47,851 bases of DNA, taken from positions 1 to 47,851 of the forward strand of contig CABYIF010000006.1 in assembly GCA_902518985.1 (NCBI GenBank). Reading direction: 5' to 3'. The notes below the pieces were generated by a model, which was not told the origin of the DNA, searched no databases, and saw only the letters and a list, made by a program, of their open reading frames with translations. Source of the stretch: an uncultured Alphaproteobacteria bacterium (GTDB taxonomy: Bacteria; Pseudomonadota; Alphaproteobacteria; HIMB59; GCA-002718135). Shown here in pieces: positions 1 through 9,706 of the stretch (the first letter of the stretch is position 1; every line of letters begins with the position of its first letter). A program made the translations under genes and the position numbers.

Positions 1-14
1 GTTCTTTATATTTA

Positions 15-629
15 TCAATTTAATACTTTATTATTTGAAATATAAATTGGTTTTAAAATTTCATTTTTCTGAAAGTTTAATTTAGAATGATTTTTTAATA
101 ACTCTTCTGCAAAAGAAAATTTATATTGTTTGATTTTTTTGATTTCTAAATTTAATTTAGAAATATTATAAAATATTGTATCGATCTGATTGGGAATAAT
201 AAAACTACCATTTTCAATTTTTGAATACATAATTTTATTATTTTTTTCTAAATAACAAAAAAATTTTTGTTCGTTTGCTGATTCAAGATAGAAACCAGAG
301 CTATTTTTATTATTTATATTTAATTTAAAATTAATAATATCAGAAATTGAGAAGGAGCATAAATGTATATCTTTCAAAATATGTAGACCAGAAACAAAGG
401 CAGCACCGACCCTGAGACTTGTATAGGATCCTGGGCCAATAGTAATTACAATTTTCTCTAAATTTTGTATCAAATTCAAATCTTTATTTAGGCCTATAAA
501 AGCCTGAAAAATATTATCACTCAATTTATCTGACTCATTATCAATTATTTTCCTATGAAGTATTACTTTGTTGTCTTCAATTACCAAAAATTCTGGTAAT
601 GGTGAAATAACATCTAGAAATAATAACAT
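15..629 (-). CDS. tsaB: TsaB-like tRNA threonylcarbamoyladenosine biosynthesis protein
   Basis: TIGPGSYTSLRVGAAFVSGL motif typical of TsaB; length 204 aa. Confidence 0.8.
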   Translation of the reverse strand: MLLFLDVISPLPEFLVIEDNKVILHRKIIDNESDKLSDNIFQAFIGLNKDLNLIQNLEKIVITIGPGSYTSLRVGAAFVSGLHILKDIHLCSFSISDIINFKLNINNKNSSGFYLESANEQKFFCYLEKNNKIMYSKIENGSFIIPNQIDTIFYNISKLNLEIKKIKQYKFSFAEELLKNHSKLNFQKNEILKPIYISNNKVLN

Positions 630-1661
630 ATGGTATTAACTAAATATATTTTCTTACAAATAATAAAAAGTGTTTCTTTGATATTTTTATTTATATCTGC
701 AGTTAATGCTACAAATATAAAGAATTCCGCTACAGTTTTTATGTATCATAAATTTGGAGTATCTAAATACCCCTCAACTAGTGTAACAATTGAGCAGCTT
801 GAAAGTCATATAAATGAACTTATTAAAGAAGAATATAATATACTTTCGCTAGATTTTATAGTTGATACAATAATTAATGATGGTGATCTTCCAAAGAACG
901 CGATTGGTATTAGTATTGATGATGCCGATAAGTCATTTTTAGAAATTGGATGGCCATATTTTAAAAAAAATAATATTCCTGTAACACTTTTTGTGACTAC
1001 TGGAACAATTGTTAAGAATAACAAAAACTACATAAATTGGGATCAAATAAGACAGCTTAAAAAAGAAGGTGTTACTATAGGTGCGCACTCACATACTCAC
1101 GAGCATATGCCTGACCTTGATATTGATGATGTAAAAACTGAAATTGAATTATCCAATAAAATATTTCTAAGAGAACTTGGCGAAATTCCTACTTTATTTG
1201 CATTTCCTTATGGCGAAACAAATAGTGAAATAATAGAATTAATAAAAGAATATAAATTTAAAGTTGCATTTGGACAACACTCAGGAGTTATTAATGAAAC
1301 TTCTAATATGTATTATTTACCAAGGTTTTCACTAAATGAAAAGTATGGTGAAATAGAGAGAGTAATATTTGCTGCTAAATCAAAAGGATTGGGTGTTTAT
1401 GATTTTATACCAAGTAATCCTTCCATTAATGAAAATCCACCATTTATAGGATTTTCTCTTTTAGATGAAAAACTCTCCAATTCACTTAACTGTTTTATTT
1501 TTGATATGAAAGGTCAAGTTGAAAGAGAAATATTTAAATTTAATGAGAGAATTGAAATAAGATTATCTAGAGAATTATCTAAAGGAAGATCAAGAATGAA
1601 TTGTACAGCTAAAGACTCTTCGGGAAAATGGAGATGGTTTGGACATCAATTTTATAATTAA
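630..1661 (+). CDS. Secreted polysaccharide deacetylase (NodB-like)
   Basis: N-terminal signal peptide; ISIDDADKS, GAHSHTHEHM and FAFPYGE motifs of the NodB domain. Confidence 0.8.
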   Translation: MVLTKYIFLQIIKSVSLIFLFISAVNATNIKNSATVFMYHKFGVSKYPSTSVTIEQLESHINELIKEEYNILSLDFIVDTIINDGDLPKNAIGISIDDADKSFLEIGWPYFKKNNIPVTLFVTTGTIVKNNKNYINWDQIRQLKKEGVTIGAHSHTHEHMPDLDIDDVKTEIELSNKIFLRELGEIPTLFAFPYGETNSEIIELIKEYKFKVAFGQHSGVINETSNMYYLPRFSLNEKYGEIERVIFAAKSKGLGVYDFIPSNPSINENPPFIGFSLLDEKLSNSLNCFIFDMKGQVEREIFKFNERIEIRLSRELSKGRSRMNCTAKDSSGKWRWFGHQFYN

Positions 1662-1662
1662 A

Positions 1663-2625
1663 TTAATAAGATATAACTTTTAAATCGTATTTATAAAAAT
1701 TATTTTTTTCTATTACTGCATTTAAAGTATTAACATAATTGTTATCTTCAGCGTAAGTGTTTAACTCGTAGACTAAAAGACCTATTTCAGAAAAATTATT
1801 TTTATTTCTCATTACATTTCTGACTGCTCTAAAATTATTATAGGCTTTATGAGAGTTTATGTTTCTAAAGTAAGATGAAACACTGCTGTTGTATGAGTTG
1901 AACGATTTAATTAGATGTTTATCTCCATATTCTCTTTTCAAAGGGACAACTCCTTTAGATTGGTCATATGTATATTCTCCAAAAAGAGCGTTATACTCTT
2001 TAGCAAATCTAGATTTTCCCCAACCGCTCTCAATCGCTGCCTGAGCTAATGCAATAGAGTTAGGTATCACATCAACATTTGATAATATTTCGTTAATTAA
2101 ATCTAGTTTGTGTTTATTTGAGGAGTTAATATTATATTTTTTAGCAATATTGTTTAATTTACGGATTTCTTTACTGTTTAGAGTTTTAAAAGTATCTAAC
2201 TTTATTTTAAGATCATTAACAAAATTTCTTGTAGTAATTATATTTTGATTTTCATTAATAATTATAGGTAAAACAGCTTTAACGAATTCTTTTTTATTTG
2301 TATCTAAATGATCATAATCAATATCTGTCAGATTTGATATTAAGTCTAGTTTAATTTTGTTATCAATTTTAGATATGATTTTTGGGTTTAAAGGCTTAGA
2401 CCTTATCTTTACTAAAAACTTACTACTCAAAACCTCAGATATTGGGGGATCTTTTAAAGTGATTTCCTTTTCTGAATATAAACTGTTTATTTGTTTAGAA
2501 GTTTTAGAATTGGTTTCAATAGAAATTTGATATAGTTTGTTATAACCTAAAAGGCCATTACTAATAAAAATTAATCCAACAAGTAGGGCTGGAAAACAAA
2601 AAAAATTTAGCAATTTATGCATCAA
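1663..2625 (-). CDS. Bax-like glucosaminidase-domain protein
   Basis: IALAQAAIESGWGKSRFAKEYNALFGEYTYD motif; N-terminal hydrophobic segment. Confidence 0.75.
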   Translation of the reverse strand: MMHKLLNFFCFPALLVGLIFISNGLLGYNKLYQISIETNSKTSKQINSLYSEKEITLKDPPISEVLSSKFLVKIRSKPLNPKIISKIDNKIKLDLISNLTDIDYDHLDTNKKEFVKAVLPIIINENQNIITTRNFVNDLKIKLDTFKTLNSKEIRKLNNIAKKYNINSSNKHKLDLINEILSNVDVIPNSIALAQAAIESGWGKSRFAKEYNALFGEYTYDQSKGVVPLKREYGDKHLIKSFNSYNSSVSSYFRNINSHKAYNNFRAVRNVMRNKNNFSEIGLLVYELNTYAEDNNYVNTLNAVIEKNNFYKYDLKVISY

Positions 2626-3178
2626 CTGGTCTTACCTCTTGTACTTCGGGTACATAATGCTTTAACATATTTTCAATTCCCATTTTTAAAGTCGCAGTCG
2701 AACTTGGACAACCTGAGCACGCTCCTTGCATATGAAGATACACAATACCATCTTTAAAACTGTCATATATTATATCACCACCATCCATGGCAACTGCTGG
2801 TCTTACTCTTGTATCAAGTAATTCTTTAATTTGCTTAACGATGTCTGAGTCATTTTCATTTTGCGACAAAGACTCGTTACTTTTGTTTTCTTCTTTTGAA
2901 ATAGTTTCATCATCCGAGTTATAGTGATCAATTATTGAAGCGAGTATTAATGGTTTCATAGTTTGCCAATCAATTGATTGACCTTTTGTAATAGTTATAA
3001 AATCACTCCCAAAAAATACACCTTCAACACCCTCAACTTTAAATAACCTTTTGGCAAAAGGCGAGTTTAATGCTGAATTGACATCTTGAAAGAAAGCAGT
3101 ACCATCTTCCATAACTACTTTTCCAGGCAGAAACTTTAAAGTTTGTGGGTTCGGAGTCTGTTCAGTCTGTATAAACAT
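2615..3178 (-). CDS. nfuA: NfuA/NifU-like Fe-S scaffold (Nfu N-terminal + NifU C-terminal domain)
   Basis: FIQTEQTPNPQTLKFLPG N-terminus; RPAVAMDGGDI and GACSGCPSSTATLKMGIE motifs. Confidence 0.85.
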   Translation of the reverse strand: MFIQTEQTPNPQTLKFLPGKVVMEDGTAFFQDVNSALNSPFAKRLFKVEGVEGVFFGSDFITITKGQSIDWQTMKPLILASIIDHYNSDDETISKEENKSNESLSQNENDSDIVKQIKELLDTRVRPAVAMDGGDIIYDSFKDGIVYLHMQGACSGCPSSTATLKMGIENMLKHYVPEVQEVRPVDA

Positions 3179-3252
3179 AATATCCTATATATAGTTATTA
3201 ATATGTCTTTCGTATGAATTTTGTTAAAAAAAAATAAAAATTTGGGGAATTT

Positions 3253-4260
3253 TTAGCCTAAAAAACCAATAATTTCTTTTGTTTTAGCTAAAACAGGTTC
3301 AGCAACGGTAATTGCTTTGTCTTTTCCCTCTTTTAAAACTGTGTCTATAAAAGCAAAATCGCTTTTTAGTTTGTTCATTTCTAGGGTAATTGGCTCAAGT
3401 TTTGATACAGCTAAATCAATTAAGTCCTTCTTGAATAAGGAAAATTCTTTACCTTTATATTTGTTAATAATATCTTCTAGTGAATTATTTTGAAGTGATG
3501 CATAAATAGAGACTAAATTTTGTGCCTCAGGTCTGGAATTTAAATCTTTTACATACTCGGGTAAGGGTAATGGATCTGTTTTTGCCTTTTTAATTTTAAG
3601 AGTAATGTCATCTGCAGTATCTGTAAGCATAATTCGCGAATAATCAGATGGGTCCGATTTGCTCATCTTCTTAGACCCATCTCGTAAACTCATTACTCTT
3701 GTTGCTTGTCCAAAAATTAGAGGCTCCGGTATTGGAAATAAATCTGTCTTAAAATCATTATTAAATTTTTGTGCAATATCTCTGGTTAGTTCCAAATGTT
3801 GTTTTTGATCATCACCAACAGGAACATGGGTTGCTAAATAAATTAAAATATCTGCAGCCATTAGTGTTGGGTAAGAAAATAAACCAACAGAAACATTCTC
3901 GCTATTTTTACCTGCTTTATCTTTAAATTGTGTCATACGGTTCAACCAGCCCATTCGTGCGACACAGTTAAATATCCAAGCAAGCTGCGCATGTTGAGGA
4001 ACTTGAGATTGAACAAAAATATTATTTTTTTTGGGATCAATACCAGAGGCTATAAATGCAGCAGTCACTTCTCTTGTTTTATCTGCTAATACTTTTGGAT
4101 CTTGCCATACTGTTATTGCGTGTAAATCAACTACACAAAAGAAACATTCATATTCTTTTTGAAGTGATACAAAATTTTTTATAGCTCCAAGATAATTTCC
4201 TAGATGCAAATCACCAGACGGCTGAACACCAGATAGGATTCTTTTTGTTGGTTTTTGCAT
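3253..4260 (-). CDS. trpS: Tryptophanyl-tRNA synthetase
   Basis: [16 protein letters not shown] and KMSKSDPSD motifs. Confidence 0.97.
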   Translation of the reverse strand: MQKPTKRILSGVQPSGDLHLGNYLGAIKNFVSLQKEYECFFCVVDLHAITVWQDPKVLADKTREVTAAFIASGIDPKKNNIFVQSQVPQHAQLAWIFNCVARMGWLNRMTQFKDKAGKNSENVSVGLFSYPTLMAADILIYLATHVPVGDDQKQHLELTRDIAQKFNNDFKTDLFPIPEPLIFGQATRVMSLRDGSKKMSKSDPSDYSRIMLTDTADDITLKIKKAKTDPLPLPEYVKDLNSRPEAQNLVSIYASLQNNSLEDIINKYKGKEFSLFKKDLIDLAVSKLEPITLEMNKLKSDFAFIDTVLKEGKDKAITVAEPVLAKTKEIIGFLG

Positions 4261-4261
4261 T

Positions 4262-5809
4262 TTAATTTTTTAAATATTGTCTTAGTTGATTAATGGTTAA
4301 AACTTTTAACATAATTACTAAGGCAAGATAAATAATTATAGTCAAAAAGATTGTTAGAAGTAAAAATAAAGAATTTAGAAGAATTGAATTATTAACAAAA
4401 TCCTCAAAGATTATTACTTTTAGGCCATATACACCTAAAATAAGCACTATGGAGCTTATTAGAATCTTTATAGAATTACCTATTAATAATCTGTCAAATT
4501 TGAAGTTATTTCTTAGAGACAACATAAGATAGAGTAATAAAGCATTGATCCAAGCGCTTATAGCGGTGGCTAAAGCGATACCCATTTCACGCATTGATTC
4601 AATTAATAATAAAGAGAGCATAATATTACTAATGACACTTACAATGGAAATATAAAGTGGTGTTTTCGTATCTTCTCGAGCAAAAAAACAAGAAACAAGA
4701 ACTTTAATAATTATGTAAGCTGGTAAACCTAAAGCAAAGTATCCAAGAACTCTAGCAGTATAAAAAGTATCTTCTTGTAAAAATGCGCCGCGCTCAAATA
4801 AAATATAAATTATTGGTTCGGCTAAGATAAATAATCCAATTGCTGATGGTAAAGAAATTAATAAAGAAAATTCTATAGATCTATTTTGAATATTATGAGT
4901 AGTTTCTTGATCAGTTTGTTTAATAGCTTTTGATAGATTGGGTAATAAAACTATTCCAAGTGCTATTCCAAAAATGGCAAGTGGGAGTTGGTTAAGTCGA
5001 TCAGCATAATAAATATGACTGATGGCACCTACTGGTAAGAGTGAAGCAATGATTGTTCCAATGACAATATTTAATTGGATAACACCAGAACCAACAATAC
5101 CTGGTAAAAATAATTGAAAAAACTTTTTGAGTTTTTCGTTTAAAACAGGAATTCGAAGACGGGGTCTATAAAAATTTAAAACTTCTCTATATAAATATAG
5201 AAATTGGAAAAGACCTCCAATTAAAACACCATATGACAGTGCATGTCCTGCACTTGGTAATAGAGGTGTTAAAAAAAATAATGAAAGTATAAAGCTAATG
5301 TTAAGTATTGCGGGAGCAAAAGCACCTGCTGCAAACCTCTCATGCACATTATTGATAGAAGTAAAGTGAGCAGCAAGGGAAATAAAAATCAAATATGGGA
5401 ATATAATTTTACCAAAATGAACTGCTAGTTCATACGCTTCTTTGTTATCCGTAAAACCAGGTGCCAATATTTGAATGATGTAAGGCATTCCAAAGAAAAA
5501 AAGGATAGTCAAAACCACCGTAGCAATTAGTAGCATTGAGGTTGTATTCTCAACAAATTCCGATGCTTCATGGTCATCTTTTGGATTAAGAACAACACCA
5601 GAGAAAACTGGGATTAATGCAGCACTGTAGGCTCCTTCTGCTAGGACACGGCGAAAGAAATTAGGAATACGAAATGCTACGAAGAAAGCATCAGCCATTA
5701 CCGTCGATCCAAGATATCTTGCTATTAATATGTCACGGATAAAACCTAATACTCGACTTAAAAACGTATAGAAGCTGACAGTAAAGAATGACCTAAAAAG
5801 ACTCTTCAT
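4262..5809 (-). CDS. murJ: Lipid II flippase MurJ/MviN
   Basis: [17 protein letters not shown], multi-TM, 515 aa. Confidence 0.95.
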   Translation of the reverse strand: MKSLFRSFFTVSFYTFLSRVLGFIRDILIARYLGSTVMADAFFVAFRIPNFFRRVLAEGAYSAALIPVFSGVVLNPKDDHEASEFVENTTSMLLIATVVLTILFFFGMPYIIQILAPGFTDNKEAYELAVHFGKIIFPYLIFISLAAHFTSINNVHERFAAGAFAPAILNISFILSLFFLTPLLPSAGHALSYGVLIGGLFQFLYLYREVLNFYRPRLRIPVLNEKLKKFFQLFLPGIVGSGVIQLNIVIGTIIASLLPVGAISHIYYADRLNQLPLAIFGIALGIVLLPNLSKAIKQTDQETTHNIQNRSIEFSLLISLPSAIGLFILAEPIIYILFERGAFLQEDTFYTARVLGYFALGLPAYIIIKVLVSCFFAREDTKTPLYISIVSVISNIMLSLLLIESMREMGIALATAISAWINALLLYLMLSLRNNFKFDRLLIGNSIKILISSIVLILGVYGLKVIIFEDFVNNSILLNSLFLLLTIFLTIIIYLALVIMLKVLTINQLRQYLKN

Positions 5810-5897
5810 AAGATAGTTTTATAGTTTGAATAGTGATTTGTATAAATGAATTTTAGGGCCTAATTATGCCCAAAGCTATAACCTGCAGATCTTATAT

Positions 5898-5915
5898 GTT
5901 ACAGATTTGTTACAG
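5898..5915 (-). promoter_or_regulatory. Candidate Pho box (PhoB site)
   Basis: Minus strand reads CTGTAAC-AAAT-CTGTAAC, an 11-bp-spaced direct repeat matching CTGTCAT-AWAW-CTGTMAY. Confidence 0.6.
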
Positions 5916-5988
5916 AAGTATTATTTTTTTATCAAATCAAATAATTTATCTTTCGAATCTAATTTTAAATAAATATATGAGTTGAAAA

Positions 5989-6948
5989 ATGGAGTTAACC
6001 TTAATTTATACTATAATAGGTTTTGGACTTGCAGCATATTCTGTTATTGCAAACGACTCTGTTCAAACTCTCGGAACATTTATAGCTTCAAACCAACGCT
6101 TTAAATGGTACTGGTTAGCTACTGCTGGCTCTGCTGTACTAGCATTTACACTTATATATGGGTGGAACATTAACGACGGTGATATTACCTTTGGACGTTT
6201 AAATAAAATTCCATATCAAACTATTCAGTGGTACCACGCTGCGGCTCCATTAATTTTAGTACTTCTTACAAGAGGTGGAATTCCAGTATCTACTACTTTT
6301 TTAGTTTTGTCTGCTTTTGCATCAACAGTCGTATTAGAAAAAGTTCTGATGAAATCTGTAATTGGTTACGGATTAGCAGCAATGATAGCGTATATGGTTT
6401 GGATTGGTGTAAGTTATTTTATCAATGAAAAATTTGATAAAGTTCAAGATAAGCACAGAAGACCATGGGTAATAGCTCAATGGTGTACAACTGGTTTTCT
6501 TTGGTACACTTGGTTGAGCCATGATATTGCGAATATAGCTGTCTTCCTTCCTCGTGAACTTCCATTCAGTTTATTAATAGGAATCATTGCTCTATTAAGT
6601 GTTCTCTTATTTTATATCTTTTGGGATAGAGGCGGACGTATTCAACGAGTTGTTTATTCAAAAACTGGAACACGTTATACTCGTTCAGCCACTATAATAG
6701 ATTTTGTTTATGCAATCATTCTACTCTACTTTAAGCAATACAATGATATTCCAATGTCAACTACATGGGTCTTTGTTGGCTTATTATGTGGAAGAGAATT
6801 AGCAATTTCCACAATGAACAAAGATTATAAACTTCGTTATGTCTTTCCATTGATTGGAAAAGATTTTCTAAAAATGATTTTTGGATTAACAGTATCAGTA
6901 GGAATTGTTTTATCAATTCATTATGTTTTAATACCAAACGGTTTTTAA
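5989..6948 (+). CDS. Divergent PiT-family-like inorganic phosphate transporter
   Basis: Multi-TM with duplicated motifs AAYSVIANDSVQTLGTF / LSHDIANIAVFLPRELPF and GIPVSTTFLV / DIPMSTTWVFVG. Confidence 0.7.
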   Translation: MELTLIYTIIGFGLAAYSVIANDSVQTLGTFIASNQRFKWYWLATAGSAVLAFTLIYGWNINDGDITFGRLNKIPYQTIQWYHAAAPLILVLLTRGGIPVSTTFLVLSAFASTVVLEKVLMKSVIGYGLAAMIAYMVWIGVSYFINEKFDKVQDKHRRPWVIAQWCTTGFLWYTWLSHDIANIAVFLPRELPFSLLIGIIALLSVLLFYIFWDRGGRIQRVVYSKTGTRYTRSATIIDFVYAIILLYFKQYNDIPMSTTWVFVGLLCGRELAISTMNKDYKLRYVFPLIGKDFLKMIFGLTVSVGIVLSIHYVLIPNGF

Positions 6949-7442
6949 AGTTTACCTTTTTTCTTTTTAAGTTCTTTTTTTAGTTTAGGCCAATCATTAT
7001 CACTTAAAATATAGCCTACACAATTTCTGTAACCACATTTACAAATATGATCAACAAAATCTGTATCAAATGGATAGCCATAATTGTAGAATAGTTCAGC
7101 TCCTTTTTCTATTCGTTTAATAGAAGAAATCCAGATTTCGTTATCTATAATGTCTACTTCACAGTTAGGATTGCATGAATGATTAATAAATTTTGCAAAA
7201 TTATAATCAACATCACCGTCTATGTCGTATCGCTTGTTTAGTTCAAAAACATAGACCATACCGTTATTTTTATCTTTTTTTGCTTTGCGTATTTGTTTAT
7301 CAGCTCTTTTGTCACCCTCTCTTTTTGTTACTTTATCCCCTATATATTGGATAACTTTTGAGCCTTTTTTGATGTCATTTTTGGCAAATAAACCTGATCC
7401 GTGAAGAGGAGATTTTTTTTTGAACCAGAGTTTTTGCGCCAT
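6945..7442 (-). CDS. SET-domain protein lysine methyltransferase-like, with post-SET-like Cys motif
   Basis: HGSGLFAKNDIKKG, NHSCNPNC, ELFYNYGY, CKCGYRNCVGYI. Confidence 0.85.
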   Translation of the reverse strand: MAQKLWFKKKSPLHGSGLFAKNDIKKGSKVIQYIGDKVTKREGDKRADKQIRKAKKDKNNGMVYVFELNKRYDIDGDVDYNFAKFINHSCNPNCEVDIIDNEIWISSIKRIEKGAELFYNYGYPFDTDFVDHICKCGYRNCVGYILSDNDWPKLKKELKKKKGKL

Positions 7443-7537
7443 ATATATATGACTAATCTATTACATTACGAAGATATGCAAATAAATTATATTATAAAAT
7501 GTATCTTTTATGTATATAGACGCTTCTGTAAATTTAC

Positions 7538-8350
7538 ATGAAATTTGAAACTAACAAAAAATATTATCGTACAATCTGGATATCAGATACACATTTAGGT
7601 ACTAGTGGATGTAAAAGCTCAATGCTTTTAGAATTTTTAAAAGAGACAGATTCGGAATATTTATTCTTAGTAGGCGACATTGTTGATGGATGGCGTATGC
7701 GTAAGAAAATGTATTGGCCTCAAGAACACAATGATGTGGTTCAAAAAGTTCTGAAGAAAGCTAAGAATGGAACCAAGGTGGTACTTATCCCAGGCAATCA
7801 TGACGAGGTATTAAAAGATTTTACAAATTTTTCTTTTGGAGAAATTTCAATCAAAAATGAAGATAAGCATCAATTAGCCGATGGAAGAAAAGTTCTTATT
7901 ACTCACGGAGATGAATTTGATGCTGTCATTATTAATGCAAGATGGTTAGCCAAAGTTGGATCAGCACTTTATGAATATTTACTAAAATTAAATAATGTTT
8001 TTAATTTTGTTCGAAGAAAGATGGGTTTATCTTACTGGTCACTATCTCAATACTTAAAAAAGAAAACAAAGCATGCAACTAATTTTATTAGTAACTTTGA
8101 GTTTGCTGTGTCTGATAGAGCAAGAAGAGAAAATGCCGATGTTGTCGTATGTGGTCATATACATAGACCTGAAATAAAAGAATTAAATGGCGTCTTGTAT
8201 TGTAATGACGGCGATTGGATTGAAAGTTGCACAGCACTAGTTGAAGATGAAGTTGGTAATTTATCAATTTTAAATTGGCCAGTAGAAAGAGAAAAGTTAA
8301 AGTTAGTTTCTCTTGAAGAAAGGCGTAAAATTAAAGAGGATGCAGCATAA
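7538..8350 (+). CDS. plcP: COG2908-type metallophosphoesterase, PlcP-like (UDP-2,3-diacylglucosamine hydrolase family)
   Basis: ISDTHLGT, GDIVDGWRM, GNHDE, THGDEFD, CGHIHRPE; directly followed by an overlapping GT4 gene. Confidence 0.75.
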   Translation: MKFETNKKYYRTIWISDTHLGTSGCKSSMLLEFLKETDSEYLFLVGDIVDGWRMRKKMYWPQEHNDVVQKVLKKAKNGTKVVLIPGNHDEVLKDFTNFSFGEISIKNEDKHQLADGRKVLITHGDEFDAVIINARWLAKVGSALYEYLLKLNNVFNFVRRKMGLSYWSLSQYLKKKTKHATNFISNFEFAVSDRARRENADVVVCGHIHRPEIKELNGVLYCNDGDWIESCTALVEDEVGNLSILNWPVEREKLKLVSLEERRKIKEDAA

Positions 8351-9347
8351 AAAAATTGCTTTAGTAAGCGATGCATGGGTTCCTCAAGTAAATGGTGTCG
8401 TTACAACATTTCAAAGCATAATTCCTATTTTAGAAAATAAAGGTTTTGAAATTAAAATATTACATCCTGAGATGTTTAATAATTTTAGTTATCCTTGGTA
8501 CAAAGAAATAAAGATTTCATACAATACTAAAAAAGTTACTGAAAAATTTTTTAATGAATTTAATCCAGATATTGTTCATATAATCACAGAGGGCCCAGTA
8601 GGTTTTGCTGGTCGTAAGTACTGTCTTAAAAATAAACTAAAATATACTTCTTCCTTTCACACTCGTTTTCCTGATTATATTAAACAAAGAGCTTATATTC
8701 CTAAAAGCTTAACATATTCAATTTTAAGAAAACTTCATGATCATTCTTTAAATGTACTTGTTCCATCACTTTCAATGGTTGAGGAATTAGAGGAATATAA
8801 TTTCAAAAATTTAAAAGTATGGAATAGAGGGGTTGATACTGAATTGTTCAACCCAAATAAAAGGCATAGGAATGATAATGATATTAAACTAACTTATGTT
8901 GGAAGAGTTGCTATTGAAAAAAATATTGAAGAATTTTTAAAACTTAACGGGAATTATAATAAAACTGTTGTGGGTGATGGTCCTGAATTACAAAAATATA
9001 TAAAAAAGTATCCTGAGGTAGATTTTGTTGGATTGAAACGAGGTAAAGAACTTGCAGAATATTATGCAAATGCTGATGTATTTGTTTTTCCATCTAAAAC
9101 GGATACTTTAGGGAATGTAATACTTGAGGCTCTTGCTTGCGGAACGCCAATTGCTGCATTTCCTGTCACTGGACCAAAAGACATTCTTAAAGATTCTAAA
9201 ATAAATACACTTGATGACAGACTAGGTAATTCAGTAGATAAAGCTCTTAAAGTGGATAGAAATGATTGTCGTGATTTTGCTTTAAAATTTACGTGGGAAG
9301 ATTGTGCTAAAGAATTTCTAGACTCACAGATTGACTCTAAAAATTAA
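8340..9347 (+). CDS. agt: GT4 glycosyltransferase, Agt-like (glycosyl-diacylglycerol synthase candidate)
   Basis: SDAWVPQVNGVVTT, TEGPVGFAGR, NRGVDTELF, GNVILEALACGTP; start moved from 8313 to ATG at 8340, which overlaps the plcP stop. Confidence 0.75.
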   Translation: MQHKKIALVSDAWVPQVNGVVTTFQSIIPILENKGFEIKILHPEMFNNFSYPWYKEIKISYNTKKVTEKFFNEFNPDIVHIITEGPVGFAGRKYCLKNKLKYTSSFHTRFPDYIKQRAYIPKSLTYSILRKLHDHSLNVLVPSLSMVEELEEYNFKNLKVWNRGVDTELFNPNKRHRNDNDIKLTYVGRVAIEKNIEEFLKLNGNYNKTVVGDGPELQKYIKKYPEVDFVGLKRGKELAEYYANADVFVFPSKTDTLGNVILEALACGTPIAAFPVTGPKDILKDSKINTLDDRLGNSVDKALKVDRNDCRDFALKFTWEDCAKEFLDSQIDSKN

Positions 9348-9355
9348 TAACTTTT

Positions 9356-9583
9356 CTAAACAAATAAATAGACGTAACCAAAAATAAAAAGAGGTAATTG
9401 TAATCCAAAGTTTGTTAACAAAGCTTTATCTCTTGTCATGTAACCAACCACTGACCAACCGACTGCACCTGTTCCATGTATAATAATATTATATGGATAT
9501 GCATTTAAATTAGTCAGTAATATTCCAGACAAGATTAAAAAGGTGCTAAACCACTTAATTCTATTAATTGATATATCTGTCAT
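9356..9583 (-). CDS. Small membrane protein of unknown function (75 aa)
   Basis: ORF with three predicted hydrophobic segments. Confidence 0.6.
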   Translation of the reverse strand: MTDISINRIKWFSTFLILSGILLTNLNAYPYNIIIHGTGAVGWSVVGYMTRDKALLTNFGLQLPLFIFGYVYLFV

Positions 9584-9706
9584 AAAACTCCTAAATTATG
9601 AAAATTTTCATAAATATAATTTATCCTAAAGATAAAAATATTAATCAAATTATAACGAATTTTTAACATTTCTTTCTTTTTTTTTGAAAAGTTCTATAAG
9701 CAAGCC

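Noticed and set aside
806-1024. Antisense ORF inside polysaccharide deacetylase
   Set aside because: Lies wholly opposite a well-supported CDS; composition looks like a shadow frame. The same applies to 6228-6428, 8155-8376, 13872-14135, 15979-16188, 19316-19519, 24402-24638, 25365-25577, 27401-27601, 31027-31227, 34409-34639, 36636-36851, 37958-38212, 38959-39276, 39266-39448 and 40206-40511.
5856-5871. Small GGGC-N8-GCCC hairpin upstream of murJ
   Set aside because: Only a 4-bp stem; too weak to call a terminator.
5941-5975. TTCGAATC resembling a tRNA T-loop
   Set aside because: No acceptor, D or anticodon arms around it; no tRNA cloverleaf can be drawn.
7521-7540. Possible Pho half-site CTGTAAA before plcP
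   Set aside because: Only one half-site; no second repeat at 11-bp spacing, so not called a Pho box.
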